A program made the position numbers and the translations under genes. 64,000 nt of DNA, taken from contig NZ_SMUV01000073.1 of the NCBI RefSeq assembly GCF_004358185.1, positions 186,001 to 250,000 on the forward strand, given 5' to 3'. Positions 9,223 through 18,333 of the stretch are shown here, one piece after another (position 1 is the first letter of the stretch; each line of letters begins with the position of its first letter). The DNA is from Antarcticimicrobium luteum (lineage in GTDB: Bacteria > Pseudomonadota > Alphaproteobacteria > Rhodobacterales > Rhodobacteraceae). The notes under the pieces are model-generated. The model did no database searches and had not been told where the DNA came from. It saw only the letters and a list, made by a program, of their open reading frames with translations.

Positions 9223-9821
9223 GCCGCCGCTTCGCCCATTGCCCGCACCGGCTCGTAACGGTGGCAGGTGGTCAGGTGGTCGTTCACCATCCCCACCGCC
9301 TCCATGAAGGCATAGACGATGGTCGGCCCGCAAAAGCGGAAGCCGCGCTTCTTCATATCCTTGGAAATCGCCTCCGACAGCGGCGTGAAGGGCGGCACCT
9401 CGCTCAGATGCCCCCATTCGTTCTGGACCGGCTTGCCCCCGACGAAGTCCCACAGATAGCGGTCGAATCCCTGCGCCGCCTCGATCTCGGCCCAGGCGCG
9501 GGCATTGCCGATGGTCGCCTCGATCTTGCCGCGGTGGCGGATGATTCCGGGATCGGCCAGCAGGCGCGAAACCTCATCCTCGCCCCAACCGGCGATGGCA
9601 TGGGGATCGAAGTCGTCGAACGCGGCGCGGAAGTTGTCGCGTTTTTTCAGAATGGTGATCCAGCTCAGCCCGGCCTGGAAGCCGTCGAGAATCAGTTTCT
9701 CCCACAGCGCCCGGCTGTCCCATTCGGGCACGCCCCATTCGCTGTCATGATAGTCGATATAGATCTGTTCGGACCCCGCCCAGCCGCAGCGTTCCATGCT
9801 GATTGCCCCTGTTTTCGTCAT
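9219..9821 (-). CDS. tag: DNA-3-methyladenine glycosylase I
   Basis: Base-excision repair enzyme removing 3-methyladenine from DNA. Family zinc ligands are visible: Cys in ERCGW, His in YHDSEWG and the C-terminal H-x-x-x-C-H (HLTTCH). Catalytic-pocket features WEKLILDGFQAGLSW and the conserved FVGGKP are present. The start is uncertain between 9821 (MTKTG, used here) and 9797 (MERCGW); both have AGGGG-type sequences upstream. Divergent from the EAL gene and convergent with the LprI-like gene, sharing interlocked stop codons. Confidence 0.93.
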   Translation of the reverse strand: MTKTGAISMERCGWAGSEQIYIDYHDSEWGVPEWDSRALWEKLILDGFQAGLSWITILKKRDNFRAAFDDFDPHAIAGWGEDEVSRLLADPGIIRHRGKIEATIGNARAWAEIEAAQGFDRYLWDFVGGKPVQNEWGHLSEVPPFTPLSEAISKDMKKRGFRFCGPTIVYAFMEAVGMVNDHLTTCHRYEPVRAMGEAAA

Positions 9822-9907
9822 GCACCCATGCCCCCTGAAAGCGTTAATCGCCGCGAAAGGAATTTCCCCGACTCTAGGCTGGAACAGCAACGGGAATCAA
9901 AGCCGAT

Positions 9908-10756
9908 ATGACCGTACCTGAGACCCCCCCGAGGCCCTGGGCCGATATTCCCGAAGGGGCCGACAACCCCCTCAATGCGGCGGTGGCGAACCGCGATGCC
10001 TCGACCCTCGACATGGTGCGCGCCGCGGTGCGGCACCGGCAGTGTATGCTGGCCTTTCAGCCGGTGGTGCAGGCCGCAGGATCGCGCCGCACCGCCTTTT
10101 ACGAGGGGTTGATTCGAATCCTCGACGCCACCGGGCGGGTCATCCCCGCGCGGGAGTTCATGCCGGCGGTCGAGGCCGATGAACTGGGCCGTCAGATCGA
10201 TTGCGTCGCGCTCGACATGGGCCTGAAGACGCTGGCGCAGAATCCGGCGCTGCGGCTGTCGATCAACATGTCCGCCCGCTCGATCGGCTATGGCCAATGG
10301 ATGCGCACGCTGGAGCGCGCCCTGCGCGGCGACGCCCGGCTGGGCGAGCGTCTGATCCTGGAAATCAACGAACGCTCGGCGATGACCGTGCCAGAACTGG
10401 TGACCGACTTCATGGACCGCCTTCAGGGCCATGGAATCGCCTTTGCGCTGGACGATTTCGGCTCCGGCGCCATCGCCATCCGACATTTCCGCGACTTCTT
10501 CTTCGACGCGGTCAAGATCGACGGCCAGTTCATCCGCGGGATTCACGATGACCATGAGAACCAGTCGGCGGTGCGCGCGCTGATCGCCATGGCCCGCGAA
10601 TTCGAGATGCTGACCATCGCAGAGGCCGTCGAGACCGCGGAAGAGGCCGATTGCCTTGTCAAACTCGGCATCGACTGCATGCAGGGATACCTGTTCGGTG
10701 CGCCCACCGTCCGCCCCGCCTGGGCGAACAGATCCGGCGTCCGCGCCGCTGGCTGA
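9908..10756 (+). CDS. EAL-domain cyclic-di-GMP phosphodiesterase
   Basis: A 282-residue stand-alone EAL domain with no receiver, PAS, GGDEF or membrane part, so probably cytosolic. The catalytic set looks complete although the signature reads YEGL (E66) instead of EAL: N in SINMS, E in EINE, DD in ALDDFGSG, K and D in VKIDGQF, E in AEAVE and Q in MQGYLFG. Hydrolysis of c-di-GMP to pGpG is therefore likely. It directly precedes the phaA region but ends 220 bp before it and need not be related. Confidence 0.9.
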   Translation: MTVPETPPRPWADIPEGADNPLNAAVANRDASTLDMVRAAVRHRQCMLAFQPVVQAAGSRRTAFYEGLIRILDATGRVIPAREFMPAVEADELGRQIDCVALDMGLKTLAQNPALRLSINMSARSIGYGQWMRTLERALRGDARLGERLILEINERSAMTVPELVTDFMDRLQGHGIAFALDDFGSGAIAIRHFRDFFFDAVKIDGQFIRGIHDDHENQSAVRALIAMAREFEMLTIAEAVETAEEADCLVKLGIDCMQGYLFGAPTVRPAWANRSGVRAAG

Positions 10757-10847
10757 GGCCCCGCCTGCCGACACGTCCGCCGCCTCGCCTGCCGCCACGT
10801 CCGCCCGCGCGCATCTTCAAATCGGCGTGCCGGGCCGAACGCCTCTG

Positions 10848-10865
10848 TTGCTGCACGTGCAGCAA
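10848..10865. promoter_or_regulatory. 18-bp perfect palindrome upstream of phaA (PhaR-type site)
   Basis: TTGCTGCAC/GTGCAGCAA is perfectly symmetric and lies about 110 bp before the phaA ATG. It contains CTGC-N4-GCAG, which matches the CTGC-N3-4-GCAG recognition pattern reported for the PHB-responsive repressor PhaR of Paracoccus and Rhodobacter. No phaR gene is in this window, so binding is inferred. Confidence 0.6.
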
Positions 10866-10975
10866 TCCGGTATCACCACAGGCATCGGGGCGGCGGCCCC
10901 CGGGCGACACTCTGTTTCTGCCCGCGCGGCCGTATCTGAGGAGGCCGCCCGTTGGATGGCAGAGGACCGGATCAC

Positions 10976-12151
10976 ATGACAAATGTAGTAATCGTATCGG
11001 CGGCGCGGACAGGCGTCGGGAGCTTTGGCGGATCCTTCGCCAACACCCCGGCCCATGATCTGGGCGCGGCCGTTCTTGAGGCGATCGTGGAACGCGCCGG
11101 CATCGACAAGGCCGAGGTGTCGGAAACCATCCTCGGTCAGGTGCTGACCGCGGCCCAGGGCCAGAACCCGGCCCGCCAGGCCCATGTCAACGCCGGCCTG
11201 CCGATCGAAAGCGCCGCCTGGGGCATCAACCAGGTCTGCGGCTCGGGCCTGCGGGCGGTTGCGCTGGGCGCCCAGCATATCCAGCTCGGAGATGCCGATA
11301 TCGTCGCCGCCGGCGGCCAGGAAAACATGACGCTCTCGCCCCATGCCGCCGCGCTCCGCGCCGGCCACAAGATGGGCGACATGACCTATATCGACACCAT
11401 GATCCGCGACGGTCTGTGGGATGCCTTCAATGGCTATCACATGGGCCAGACCGCCGAGAACGTGGCACAGCAATGGCAGATTTCCCGCGACATGCAGGAC
11501 GAGTTCGCCGTCGCCAGCCAGAACAAGGCCGAGGCGGCGCAAAAGGCCGGCAAGTTCGCCGATGAGATCGTTCCCTTCATCATCAAGACCCGCAAGGGCG
11601 ACATCGTGATGGACAAGGACGAATACATTCGCCACGGCGCCACCATGGACGCCATGGCCAAACTGCGCCCGGCCTTCACCAAGGACGGATCGGTCACCGC
11701 CGCCAACGCCTCGGGCCTCAACGACGGCGCCGCCGCCGTGCTGCTGATGACTGCAGAGCAGGCTGAGAAGCGCGGCCTCGAGCCGCTGGCGCGCATCGCC
11801 TCCTACGCCACAGCCGGTGTCGATCCCTCGATCATGGGCGTCGGCCCGATCAGCGCCAGCCGCAAGGCGCTGGAAAAGGCCGGCTGGTCGCCTGCGGATC
11901 TGGACCTGGTCGAGGCCAACGAGGCCTTTGCCGCCCAGGCCTGCGCGGTGAACAAGGACATGGGCTGGGATCCCGAGATCGTGAACGTGAACGGCGGCGC
12001 CATCGCCATCGGTCACCCGATCGGCGCCTCGGGCTGCCGCATCCTGAACACCCTGCTGTTCGAGATGAAACGCCGCGAGGCGAAAAAAGGCCTGGCGACG
12101 CTCTGCATCGGCGGCGGCATGGGCGTGGCCATGTGCCTGGAGCGCCCGTAA
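10976..12151 (+). CDS. phaA: acetyl-CoA C-acetyltransferase (beta-ketothiolase)
   Basis: Condenses two acetyl-CoA to acetoacetyl-CoA, the first step of polyhydroxybutyrate synthesis. The thiolase residues are visible: nucleophile C88 in [10 protein letters not shown] in [15 protein letters not shown] near 348, and the second Cys in CIGGGMG near 378. Length of 391 aa is standard. The start at 10976 ([12 protein letters not shown]) is preceded by GAGGA; an upstream in-frame ATG lacks support. phaB follows after a strong terminator and an AT-rich spacer, so the pair may be partly independently transcribed. Confidence 0.96.
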   Translation: MTNVVIVSAARTGVGSFGGSFANTPAHDLGAAVLEAIVERAGIDKAEVSETILGQVLTAAQGQNPARQAHVNAGLPIESAAWGINQVCGSGLRAVALGAQHIQLGDADIVAAGGQENMTLSPHAAALRAGHKMGDMTYIDTMIRDGLWDAFNGYHMGQTAENVAQQWQISRDMQDEFAVASQNKAEAAQKAGKFADEIVPFIIKTRKGDIVMDKDEYIRHGATMDAMAKLRPAFTKDGSVTAANASGLNDGAAAVLLMTAEQAEKRGLEPLARIASYATAGVDPSIMGVGPISASRKALEKAGWSPADLDLVEANEAFAAQACAVNKDMGWDPEIVNVNGGAIAIGHPIGASGCRILNTLLFEMKRREAKKGLATLCIGGGMGVAMCLERP

Positions 12152-12174
12152 CAGGGGCCGGCGCAGGAAACAGC

Positions 12175-12199
12175 AAAGGGCGCCATCTGGCGCCCTTTT
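12175..12199 (+). terminator. Rho-independent terminator after phaA
   Basis: Stem AAAGGGCGCC / GGCGCCCTTT with a 4-nt loop followed by TTTTCTTT, 24 bp after the phaA stop. A strong terminator between phaA and phaB. Confidence 0.8.
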
Positions 12200-12260
12200 C
12201 TTTGAAGTTGCCGGATTTCGCGGCAGGTGCGGCGGGGTTTTTCACCGTTACAAAAATTTC

Positions 12261-12281
12261 ATTGCGAAACATTATTGCGAA
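12261..12281. repeat. Tandem ATTGCGAA boxes upstream of phaB
   Basis: ATTGCGAA occurs at 12261-12268 and 12274-12281 (13-bp period) in an AT-rich island unlike its surroundings. TTGCGA at 12275-12280 with TAACAG at 12298-12303 (17-bp spacing) could be a phaB promoter. Confidence 0.4.
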
Positions 12282-12339
12282 TTCGGAACTTAATGCGTAA
12301 CAGAGTTACCAGAGCATTTGATAATTGAAGGAGCCTCAC

Positions 12340-13062
12340 ATGGCACGAACAGCACTCGTCACAGGTGGATCGCGCGGCATCGGCGCGGCGATTTCCAAGG
12401 CCCTGAAAGCGGCCGGCTATTCCGTCGCCGCAACCTATGCCGGCAATGACGAGGCCGCCGCGACCTTTACCGCGGAAACCGGCATCAAGACCTACAAGTG
12501 GAACGCCGCCGACTATGAGGCGTCCAAGGCCGGCATCGCCCAGGTCGAACAGGATCTGGGCCCGATCGATGTGGTTGTCGCCAATGCCGGGATCACCCGC
12601 GACGCGCCGTTCCACAAGATGACCCCGGAGCAGTGGAATGAGGTGGTCGACACCAATCTGACCGGCGTGTTCAACACCATCCACCCGATCTGGCCCGGCC
12701 TGCGGGAGCGCAAGTTCGGCCGCGTGGTGGTGATCAGCTCGATCAACGGTCAAAAGGGGCAGTTCGGCCAGGTCAATTATGCCGCCACCAAGGCCGGCGA
12801 TCTGGGCATCGTCAAGTCGCTGGCGCAGGAAGGCGCGCGGTTCAACATCACCGCCAATGCCATCTGCCCCGGCTACATCGGCACCGACATGGTGATGGCG
12901 GTGCCTGAAAAGGTGCGCGAATCGATCATCTCGCAGATCCCGGTGGGCCGTCTGGGCGAGCCCGAGGAAATCGCACGCTGCGTGGCCTTCCTGGTGTCGG
13001 ACGACGCCGGGTTCATCACCGGTTCGACCATCACCGCCAATGGCGGCCAGTTCTTCGTCTGA
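12340..13062 (+). CDS. phaB: acetoacetyl-CoA reductase
   Basis: NADPH-dependent reduction of acetoacetyl-CoA to (R)-3-hydroxybutyryl-CoA, the PHB monomer. A 240-residue short-chain dehydrogenase: cofactor loop TGGSRGIG (residues 8-15), NAG in VVANAGIT, and catalytic S-Y-K with ISSINGQKGQFGQ then NYAATKAG near residue 150. The INGQKGQFGQ stretch is typical of PhaB proteins and separates it from FabG. GAAGGAG precedes the ATG at 12340. Its own terminator follows, so the pha unit ends here. Confidence 0.96.
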   Translation: MARTALVTGGSRGIGAAISKALKAAGYSVAATYAGNDEAAATFTAETGIKTYKWNAADYEASKAGIAQVEQDLGPIDVVVANAGITRDAPFHKMTPEQWNEVVDTNLTGVFNTIHPIWPGLRERKFGRVVVISSINGQKGQFGQVNYAATKAGDLGIVKSLAQEGARFNITANAICPGYIGTDMVMAVPEKVRESIISQIPVGRLGEPEEIARCVAFLVSDDAGFITGSTITANGGQFFV

Positions 13063-13086
13063 GCCGCGGGCGAGCTGCACATCATG

Positions 13087-13117
13087 AAAAGGGCCGGCGC
13101 TGTGACCGGCCCTTTTT
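13087..13117 (+). terminator. Rho-independent terminator after phaB
   Basis: 11-bp stem AAAAGGGCCGG / CCGGCCCTTTT with an 8-nt loop and trailing T5, 25 bp after the phaB stop. Beyond it, to 13294, I see only GC-rich non-coding sequence. Confidence 0.8.
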
Positions 13118-13294
13118 CTGTTCGCCGTTTTTCCGGTTCAGCGACCCGAAAACATCGCCTGGCAGTCCGGCCGGTCGCGCGGCCAAGGCCGCAGACCGAT
13201 CGGCAGGACGGCGGACACCGCCAGGCCCGTCCTCATTGGCCGGACACAAGGATCACGCAGGCCGGCGCACCGCGCCAGCCCCCGGCGGTGCCGG

Positions 13295-13459
13295 TCAGTT
13301 CGACAGCCGCTCGATCTCTTCCTTGAGCTTGAGTTTGCGTTTTTTCAGGGACGCGACATGCAGGGCATCGGCACCGGGGGCACGCTGGGTCTGTTCGACC
13401 TCGTGACTCAGGAGCTCGTGCTTCCGCTTAAGTTCCGACAGGTGCGAACTCAGGCTCAT
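13295..13459 (-). CDS. YdcH-family (DUF465) small coiled-coil protein
   Basis: A 54-residue highly charged helical protein: MSLSSHLSELKRKHELL, then a break near APGAD and a second basic helix (LKKRKLKLKEEIERL). This two-helix pattern is the DUF465/YdcH family, widespread in proteobacteria and of unknown role. The start at 13459 has AGGAGGA seven bases upstream; upstream in-frame extension lacks family resemblance. Confidence 0.88.
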   Translation of the reverse strand: MSLSSHLSELKRKHELLSHEVEQTQRAPGADALHVASLKKRKLKLKEEIERLSN

Positions 13460-13588
13460 GGCAATCCTCCTCTGAATGCATTGCCCGACAAGTTGAGCAT
13501 ATCCCGCCCCACCTGTCACCCGGCAGGCACAGAGGTTTTGTCACAAAAGCGACATCTCGCCGATTCTCCGGGCCGCCCCGCCCGCCGA

Positions 13589-14356
13589 TCATTCCGGCCA
13601 GGGCAGCGCCGCGCCGCCGCGCAGGACCTGCGCAACCTCGGCGCGGTAGCTTTCGCCGTCGCAAAGATGCCGCGTCCCCTCATGCAGGATCAGCGGCGCA
13701 TGCAGACGAAACGCGGCCCGCCCGCCCTTGCGGGCGCGCAGGATCACCAGATCGGGCGCCCGCCCGGCCCGCGCCGCCAGCGGCAGCACCTCGACCGATC
13801 CCAGCCGCCCGGCGCAGCCGGCCAGCAGCTCGGGCAACCGGTCGCTGCGCTGGATCACATGCAGGGCCCCGCGCGGTGCCAGCCGCCGCGCCGCCGCCGC
13901 CAGCCACGCCTCCAGCGGCGTTGCCCCGCCCAGCGCGGTGGCCCGCCCGGCATCCCCGGCCGCCGTATGGGCACCGGACCGGAAATAGGGCGGGTTGGCG
14001 ATGACATGATCGAATTGCCGTTGGCGCAGCCCGGCGGGCAGATCAGAAAGATCGGCACAGACCACCTCCAGCTCCCGGGCGTTGTCGCGGGCATTGCGCC
14101 GCGCCAGATCCGCGTACTCGGGCTGAACCTCGACCCCGGTCAGCGCCAGCTCCGGCACCCGGGCCGCCAGCGCCAGAATCGCCGCGCCGGCGCCGCAGCC
14201 CAGCTCCAGCACCGCCTGCCCCGCGCGGGCGGGCACCGCGGCGGCCAGCAGCACCGGGTCGATGCCGGCGCGATAGCCCCGGCGCGGCTGAAACAGCGAC
14301 ACACGCCCCCCCAGAAACGCATCGCGGCTCAACTCACTGTCGGAAAAAATGCTCAC
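13589..14356 (-). CDS. trmN6: tRNA1(Val) (adenine37-N6)-methyltransferase-type enzyme
   Basis: A 255-residue class I SAM methyltransferase. The motifs VLELGCGAGAAIL (SAM binding) and VIANPPYF (NPPY of N6-adenine methylases) define a TrmN6/YfiC-like enzyme that would modify A37 of tRNA-Val. It begins with GTG at 14356, whose last bases overlap the TGA of the DUF2007 gene (GTGA), so the pair is translationally coupled. The exact tRNA substrate is inferred from family. Confidence 0.85.
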   Translation of the reverse strand: MSIFSDSELSRDAFLGGRVSLFQPRRGYRAGIDPVLLAAAVPARAGQAVLELGCGAGAAILALAARVPELALTGVEVQPEYADLARRNARDNARELEVVCADLSDLPAGLRQRQFDHVIANPPYFRSGAHTAAGDAGRATALGGATPLEAWLAAAARRLAPRGALHVIQRSDRLPELLAGCAGRLGSVEVLPLAARAGRAPDLVILRARKGGRAAFRLHAPLILHEGTRHLCDGESYRAEVAQVLRGGAALPWPE

Positions 14357-14568
14357 CGGCCCAGCGGCACGTCATTGTCCCGCATTACCCGCAGCGCGGC
14401 GTCGTAATCGGTATCGCGGACCATCATCCGGCGGGGAAATATCCCGATCCCCCCCTCGAGAACGCTCATGTTTACGTCCATTTCAAAGCAGTCTATATCC
14501 TCACCTCCAAGAAGGGCAGAGGCAAAGGCCATGACGGTCGGGTCGGTGCTGCGCAACAGTTCCTTCAT
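14353..14568 (-). CDS. DUF2007 domain protein
   Basis: A 71-residue protein (MKELLRSTDP to NDVPLGR). It matches the DUF2007 pattern: a small alpha/beta ferredoxin-like fold beginning with a helix-strand, a central FEMDVNMSVLEGGIG segment and a RMMV-x-x-x-D-x-x-A ending. Function is unknown, but family members act as putative signal-transducing or regulatory small proteins. Encoded just upstream of, and overlapping, trmN6; divergent from the polyprenyl synthase gene with 57 bp between starts. Confidence 0.82.
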   Translation of the reverse strand: MKELLRSTDPTVMAFASALLGGEDIDCFEMDVNMSVLEGGIGIFPRRMMVRDTDYDAALRVMRDNDVPLGR

Positions 14569-14625
14569 GACACCGGATGTAAGGGCAAGCCGCGCGCGAT
14601 GTCGAGCCTTTGGAATAAACCCACG

Positions 14626-15624
14626 ATGAACATACCCATGGCAACCAAACCGCATGACCGCCTCGCCGCCGCACTGGCGGGGGAAATGGCGGCGGTCGAC
14701 AAGCTGATCCGCACCCGGATGCAGTCCGAAAACGCCCCGCGCATCCCCGAGGTCACCGCCCATCTGGTCGAGGCCGGCGGCAAGCGGCTGCGCCCGATGC
14801 TGACCCTGGCTGCCGCACGGCTCTGTGGATACCAGGGCGATTATCACCTTGGCCTCGCCGCGACGGTGGAGTTCATCCACACCGCCACGCTGCTTCATGA
14901 CGACGTGGTGGACGAAAGCGCAAAGCGGCGCGGACGGCCCACCGCCAACCTGCTGTGGGACAACAAGTCCAGCGTTCTGGTCGGCGATTACCTGTTCTCG
15001 CGCAGCTTCCAGTTGATGGTCGAAACCGGCAGTCTGCGGGTGCTCGGCATCCTCGCCAATGCCTCGGCCACCATCGCCGAGGGCGAAGTTCTGCAGATGA
15101 CGGCGGCGACCGATCTGAAGACCGACGAGGATGTTTACCTCAAGGTGGTGCGCGGCAAGACCGCGGCGCTGTTCTCGGCCGCGACCGAGGTGGGCGGGGT
15201 GATCTCGGAGGCGCCCGAGGAACAGGTGCGGGCACTCTACGACTATGGCGACGCGCTGGGGATCGCCTTCCAGATCGCCGACGATCTGCTGGATTATCAG
15301 GGCGACAGCGGCGCCACCGGCAAGAATGTGGGCGACGATTTCCGCGAACGCAAACTGACCCTGCCGGTGATCAAGGCGGTCGCGCAGGCCAACCCCGAGG
15401 AATACGCCTTCTGGCAGCGCACCATCGAAAAGGGCCGTCAGGAAGACGGCGATCTGGACCATGCGCTGGCGCTGATGGCGAAATACGACACGCTCACCGC
15501 CACCCGCGCCGACGCGCAGGGTTGGGCCGCCAAGGCGCAGGCCGCACTCGCCCCGCTGCCCGCGCATGAGATCCGCGACATGCTGCATGAGCTGGCGGGC
15601 TACGTGGTCGCGCGCCTGTCCTGA
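14626..15624 (+). CDS. polyprenyl (probably decaprenyl) diphosphate synthase
   Basis: Makes the all-trans isoprenoid tail of ubiquinone. Both aspartate-rich motifs are present: LLHDDVVDES (FARM) and FQIADDLLDYQGD (SARM), with GGKRLRP and the KTAALFSAA motif. The expected product in Rhodobacterales is the C50 chain of Q10, but chain length cannot be read from sequence here. I use the ATG at 14626 (332 aa); a start at 14599 would add nine residues. ispE, an upstream isoprenoid gene, lies convergently next door. Confidence 0.92.
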   Translation: MNIPMATKPHDRLAAALAGEMAAVDKLIRTRMQSENAPRIPEVTAHLVEAGGKRLRPMLTLAAARLCGYQGDYHLGLAATVEFIHTATLLHDDVVDESAKRRGRPTANLLWDNKSSVLVGDYLFSRSFQLMVETGSLRVLGILANASATIAEGEVLQMTAATDLKTDEDVYLKVVRGKTAALFSAATEVGGVISEAPEEQVRALYDYGDALGIAFQIADDLLDYQGDSGATGKNVGDDFRERKLTLPVIKAVAQANPEEYAFWQRTIEKGRQEDGDLDHALALMAKYDTLTATRADAQGWAAKAQAALAPLPAHEIRDMLHELAGYVVARLS

Positions 15625-15687
15625 CCGCGCCCGCCGACAGGTCGGGTCCCCTGTCTTTTTCTGGCCGAAAATACTCTCGCCGAAGGC

Positions 15688-15706
15688 CGCGCCCCAACGG
15701 GGCGCG
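15688..15706. terminator. GC-rich hairpin between convergent polyprenyl synthase and ispE genes
   Basis: 8-bp stem CGCGCCCC / GGGGCGCG with a 3-nt loop in the 87-bp spacer between two convergent stops. A T-rich run (TCTTTTTCTGG) lies 5' of it on the plus strand. It may act as a bidirectional transcription stop. Confidence 0.4.
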
Positions 15707-15711
15707 CCCCC

Positions 15712-16530
15712 TCACGCTCCGGCGCTGCCGATACTGCGGGTCGGCTGCACCCACCAGTCGGGATGCGCGGCGGCAATCTGAGCCGCGGCCGCCCGGGCCG
15801 CCTCGTCGCTGCCGAAGATCCCGAAGCAGGTCGCGCCCGAGCCGGACATGCGCGCCAGCAGGCACCCCTCTGCACCGCCGAGACCGTTCAGCGCATCGCG
15901 GATCGCCGGTGCTGCGGCGATGGCCGGCGCCTCCAGGTCGTTGCGCTGCGCCGCCAGCCAGGCGAGAAATTCCGCCTGCGACGACCAACGGGGCAAAGCG
16001 CCCATGTCCGGGTTCTGTTTTTGCGCAAGCGCGCGAAAAACCTCGGGCGTCGGCACATGATCCCCCGGATTGACCAGCACCAGCGGCACCGCGGGCACGT
16101 CCGGCACCGCCTCCAGTTCATTGCCGATCCCGCGCATCCGCTGCGGCGCCTCAGCGAGGCACACCGGCACATCAGCCCCCAGCTCGGCCGCGCGCTCCTG
16201 CCCACCAAAGGTGCGCAGCACCGCCGCCGCGTCGGACGATCCGCCGCCGATCCCCGCCCCATGCGGCAGGGCCTTTTCCAGCCGTATTTTCAGGGTGACG
16301 CCAGCCAGTTCCGCCGCACGCCAGACCAGATTGCGCCCGTCTTCGGGCACGCCGGCGGCAAAGCGGCCGGTCACCTTCAGCGACATCCGTCCGGCCGGCT
16401 CGAACCGCAACCGGTCGCCCAAACCGGCAAAGACCACCAGCGAGTCGAGCAGATGATAGCCGTCGGCGCGCTGGCCGGTCACATGCAGGGTCAGGTTGAT
16501 CTTGGCCGGCGCGAAAGCCTCAGTCGCCAT
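15712..16530 (-). CDS. ispE: 4-diphosphocytidyl-2-C-methyl-D-erythritol kinase
   Basis: ATP-dependent phosphorylation of CDP-ME in the MEP isoprenoid pathway; a GHMP kinase of 272 aa. N-terminal [11 protein letters not shown], the glycine-rich ATP motif [15 protein letters not shown] near residue 90, and the C-terminal [13 protein letters not shown] motif are all present. It overlaps the 3' end of the TPR gene by 11 bp and is its downstream partner. Together with the neighbouring polyprenyl synthase it makes a small isoprenoid neighbourhood. Confidence 0.95.
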   Translation of the reverse strand: MATEAFAPAKINLTLHVTGQRADGYHLLDSLVVFAGLGDRLRFEPAGRMSLKVTGRFAAGVPEDGRNLVWRAAELAGVTLKIRLEKALPHGAGIGGGSSDAAAVLRTFGGQERAAELGADVPVCLAEAPQRMRGIGNELEAVPDVPAVPLVLVNPGDHVPTPEVFRALAQKQNPDMGALPRWSSQAEFLAWLAAQRNDLEAPAIAAAPAIRDALNGLGGAEGCLLARMSGSGATCFGIFGSDEAARAAAAQIAAAHPDWWVQPTRSIGSAGA

Positions 16531-18262
16531 TGGCCACTTTCAACGGCGCCGCCCCCTCTTCGGCCAGCACCGTGTCCAGCCCCACCGCCAGCTTGCGGCG
16601 GATGCGGTCGGGGTCCGCCTCGCCATCGGCATCGTCAAGGTCGATGAAGGAGAGCGCGCGACGCCACTGGAATTCCGCCTCTCGCTGGCGGCCCACGGCC
16701 CAGTAGACATCCCCAAGATGGTCGGTCACCACCGGGTCCACCGGCATCAGCTCGACCGCGGTCTCCATATGGCTCACCGCCTCCTGGTAGCGGCCCAGCC
16801 GGAACAGAACCCAGCCCAGCGAATCGACGATAAAGCCGCTGTCGGGCCGGGCCGCGACCGCGCGTTCGATCATGTCCAGCGCCTCGTCCAGCTTTTCCTG
16901 TTTCTCGACCAGCGAATAGCCGAGATAGTTCAGCACCTGCGGCTGATCCGGGTTCAGCTCCAGCGCGCGGCGGAAATCCGCCTCGGCCTCGGGCCACTGG
17001 TCGAGCCGCTCGTGGCTGATGCCGCGGGCGTATAGGATGAACCACTGGCTCGGCGCGCCCTCTTCGGTGTACTCCAGCGCCTTGTCATAGGCGGCCACCG
17101 CACCCTTGTAATCCTCCTGCTGGCGCAGCAGGTCGCCCAGCGCGTTGTGCACCATCGGCAGCGTGGGATAGTCGCGTGCGAGCTGTTCCAGAACCTCGAT
17201 CGCCGCGTTGGGCTTGTCCGCGCGGCGCAGCGCATCGGCGCGGCCCAGTTCGGCCGCGTGGCGGTCCGGGCTGCCGACCGGCACCTGTTTGTACGTTTCG
17301 ACGGCCAGATCGTACTGTCCCAGCCCGTCGAGCAGATCGGCGCTGAGCAGCAGCGCGTCGATATGGTCGGGCCGCAGATAGCTGGCGATGCGCACATAGA
17401 TCAGCGCATAATCGTCGGCCGCCTCGCCCTTGAGCGCGGCACCGACGCTGAAGAACACCTCGGCCATGCCGTCGCTGACGTCGCCAACCAGATCGAAGGG
17501 CAACTGCCCCCCCGCCGCAAGCTGGTCGGCCACTGCCGTCAGCCCGGGATCGAAGCCGGCGCCAAAGGCGTCGGTCATCATCTCAAGCGCCTCGTCGTTG
17601 CGGCCCAGCTGCGACAGGATCTGCGCCCGCGCGATCACCGCCCGCCGCGACAACCCGCTCAGTCCCGATCTGCGGTCGGCATAGAGCGCCTCGGCCCCTT
17701 CGAAGTCGCCAACCATCGCCAGCGCCAGCGCCTTGTGATAGAGCGCAAAGCTGCGCAACCCGTTCTCTTTGGCGACCTGGTCGAACCGCTCCAGCGCCTG
17801 GGCGACCGAACCGGTGCCCATATAGGCCCAGCCGGCCAGAAGCCCGTCGACCAGCGGCCCGATGCCGCCGGCATCGTTGTCCGCCTCGAGGAACGGGGCA
17901 AACTCGCCCCGCTTGATCCGATCCGCGGCAATCACCATGCGGGCGGCCTGATTGCGCAGCCCGTCCGCCTCCATCTTCTCGGCGACCGGCAGAGCGCGTT
18001 GAATCCGCCCCAGCGCAAGTTGCGAGACGATCACGTTTTCCATCAGCCCGGCATTGCCCGGATCGCGGCTGAGCGCGCGGGTGAAATAGCTGGCGGCCTG
18101 GTCGAAATCGCTCTCGAACAGGGCATGGCGGCCTGCAAGATAGCCACCGGTCCCCGACTGCGCCACCAGCGGCGCGGGCAGCGCAATGGCGGCAAGGACA
18201 AGCGCGGCAGCCGCGCGACGAACTAGGGATTTGACCAAAACCTGCCTCTTTTGCTGGACCAT
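16520..18262 (-). CDS. Exported tetratricopeptide-repeat protein
   Basis: A 580-residue protein with a signal peptide (hydrophobic core [19 protein letters not shown]) followed by TPR repeats across the entire length, clearest between residues 330 and 540 (for example [26 protein letters not shown]). Such secreted/periplasmic TPR proteins usually act in protein-protein assembly at the envelope; the partner is unknown. The start at 18262 (MVQQKRQVL) is preferred because it gives a conventional signal peptide. It overlaps ispE downstream, an arrangement common in Rhodobacterales. Confidence 0.88.
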   Translation of the reverse strand: MVQQKRQVLVKSLVRRAAAALVLAAIALPAPLVAQSGTGGYLAGRHALFESDFDQAASYFTRALSRDPGNAGLMENVIVSQLALGRIQRALPVAEKMEADGLRNQAARMVIAADRIKRGEFAPFLEADNDAGGIGPLVDGLLAGWAYMGTGSVAQALERFDQVAKENGLRSFALYHKALALAMVGDFEGAEALYADRRSGLSGLSRRAVIARAQILSQLGRNDEALEMMTDAFGAGFDPGLTAVADQLAAGGQLPFDLVGDVSDGMAEVFFSVGAALKGEAADDYALIYVRIASYLRPDHIDALLLSADLLDGLGQYDLAVETYKQVPVGSPDRHAAELGRADALRRADKPNAAIEVLEQLARDYPTLPMVHNALGDLLRQQEDYKGAVAAYDKALEYTEEGAPSQWFILYARGISHERLDQWPEAEADFRRALELNPDQPQVLNYLGYSLVEKQEKLDEALDMIERAVAARPDSGFIVDSLGWVLFRLGRYQEAVSHMETAVELMPVDPVVTDHLGDVYWAVGRQREAEFQWRRALSFIDLDDADGEADPDRIRRKLAVGLDTVLAEEGAAPLKVANGD

Positions 18263-18293
18263 GTCTAAGCTAGGCACAACTGCAGGCGAGGGC

Positions 18294-18323
18294 AATGGCG
18301 CGGCCGGTGAAAGCCGCGCCATT
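18294..18323 (-). terminator. Hairpin downstream of ETF-QO gene
   Basis: Perfect 11-bp arms AATGGCGCGGC / GCCGCGCCATT with an 8-nt loop, 10 bp after the ETF-QO stop. The stem is very strong but the U-tract is poor, so it may act as a terminator or an mRNA 3' stabiliser. Confidence 0.55.
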
Positions 18324-18333
18324 TCGGCACCTG

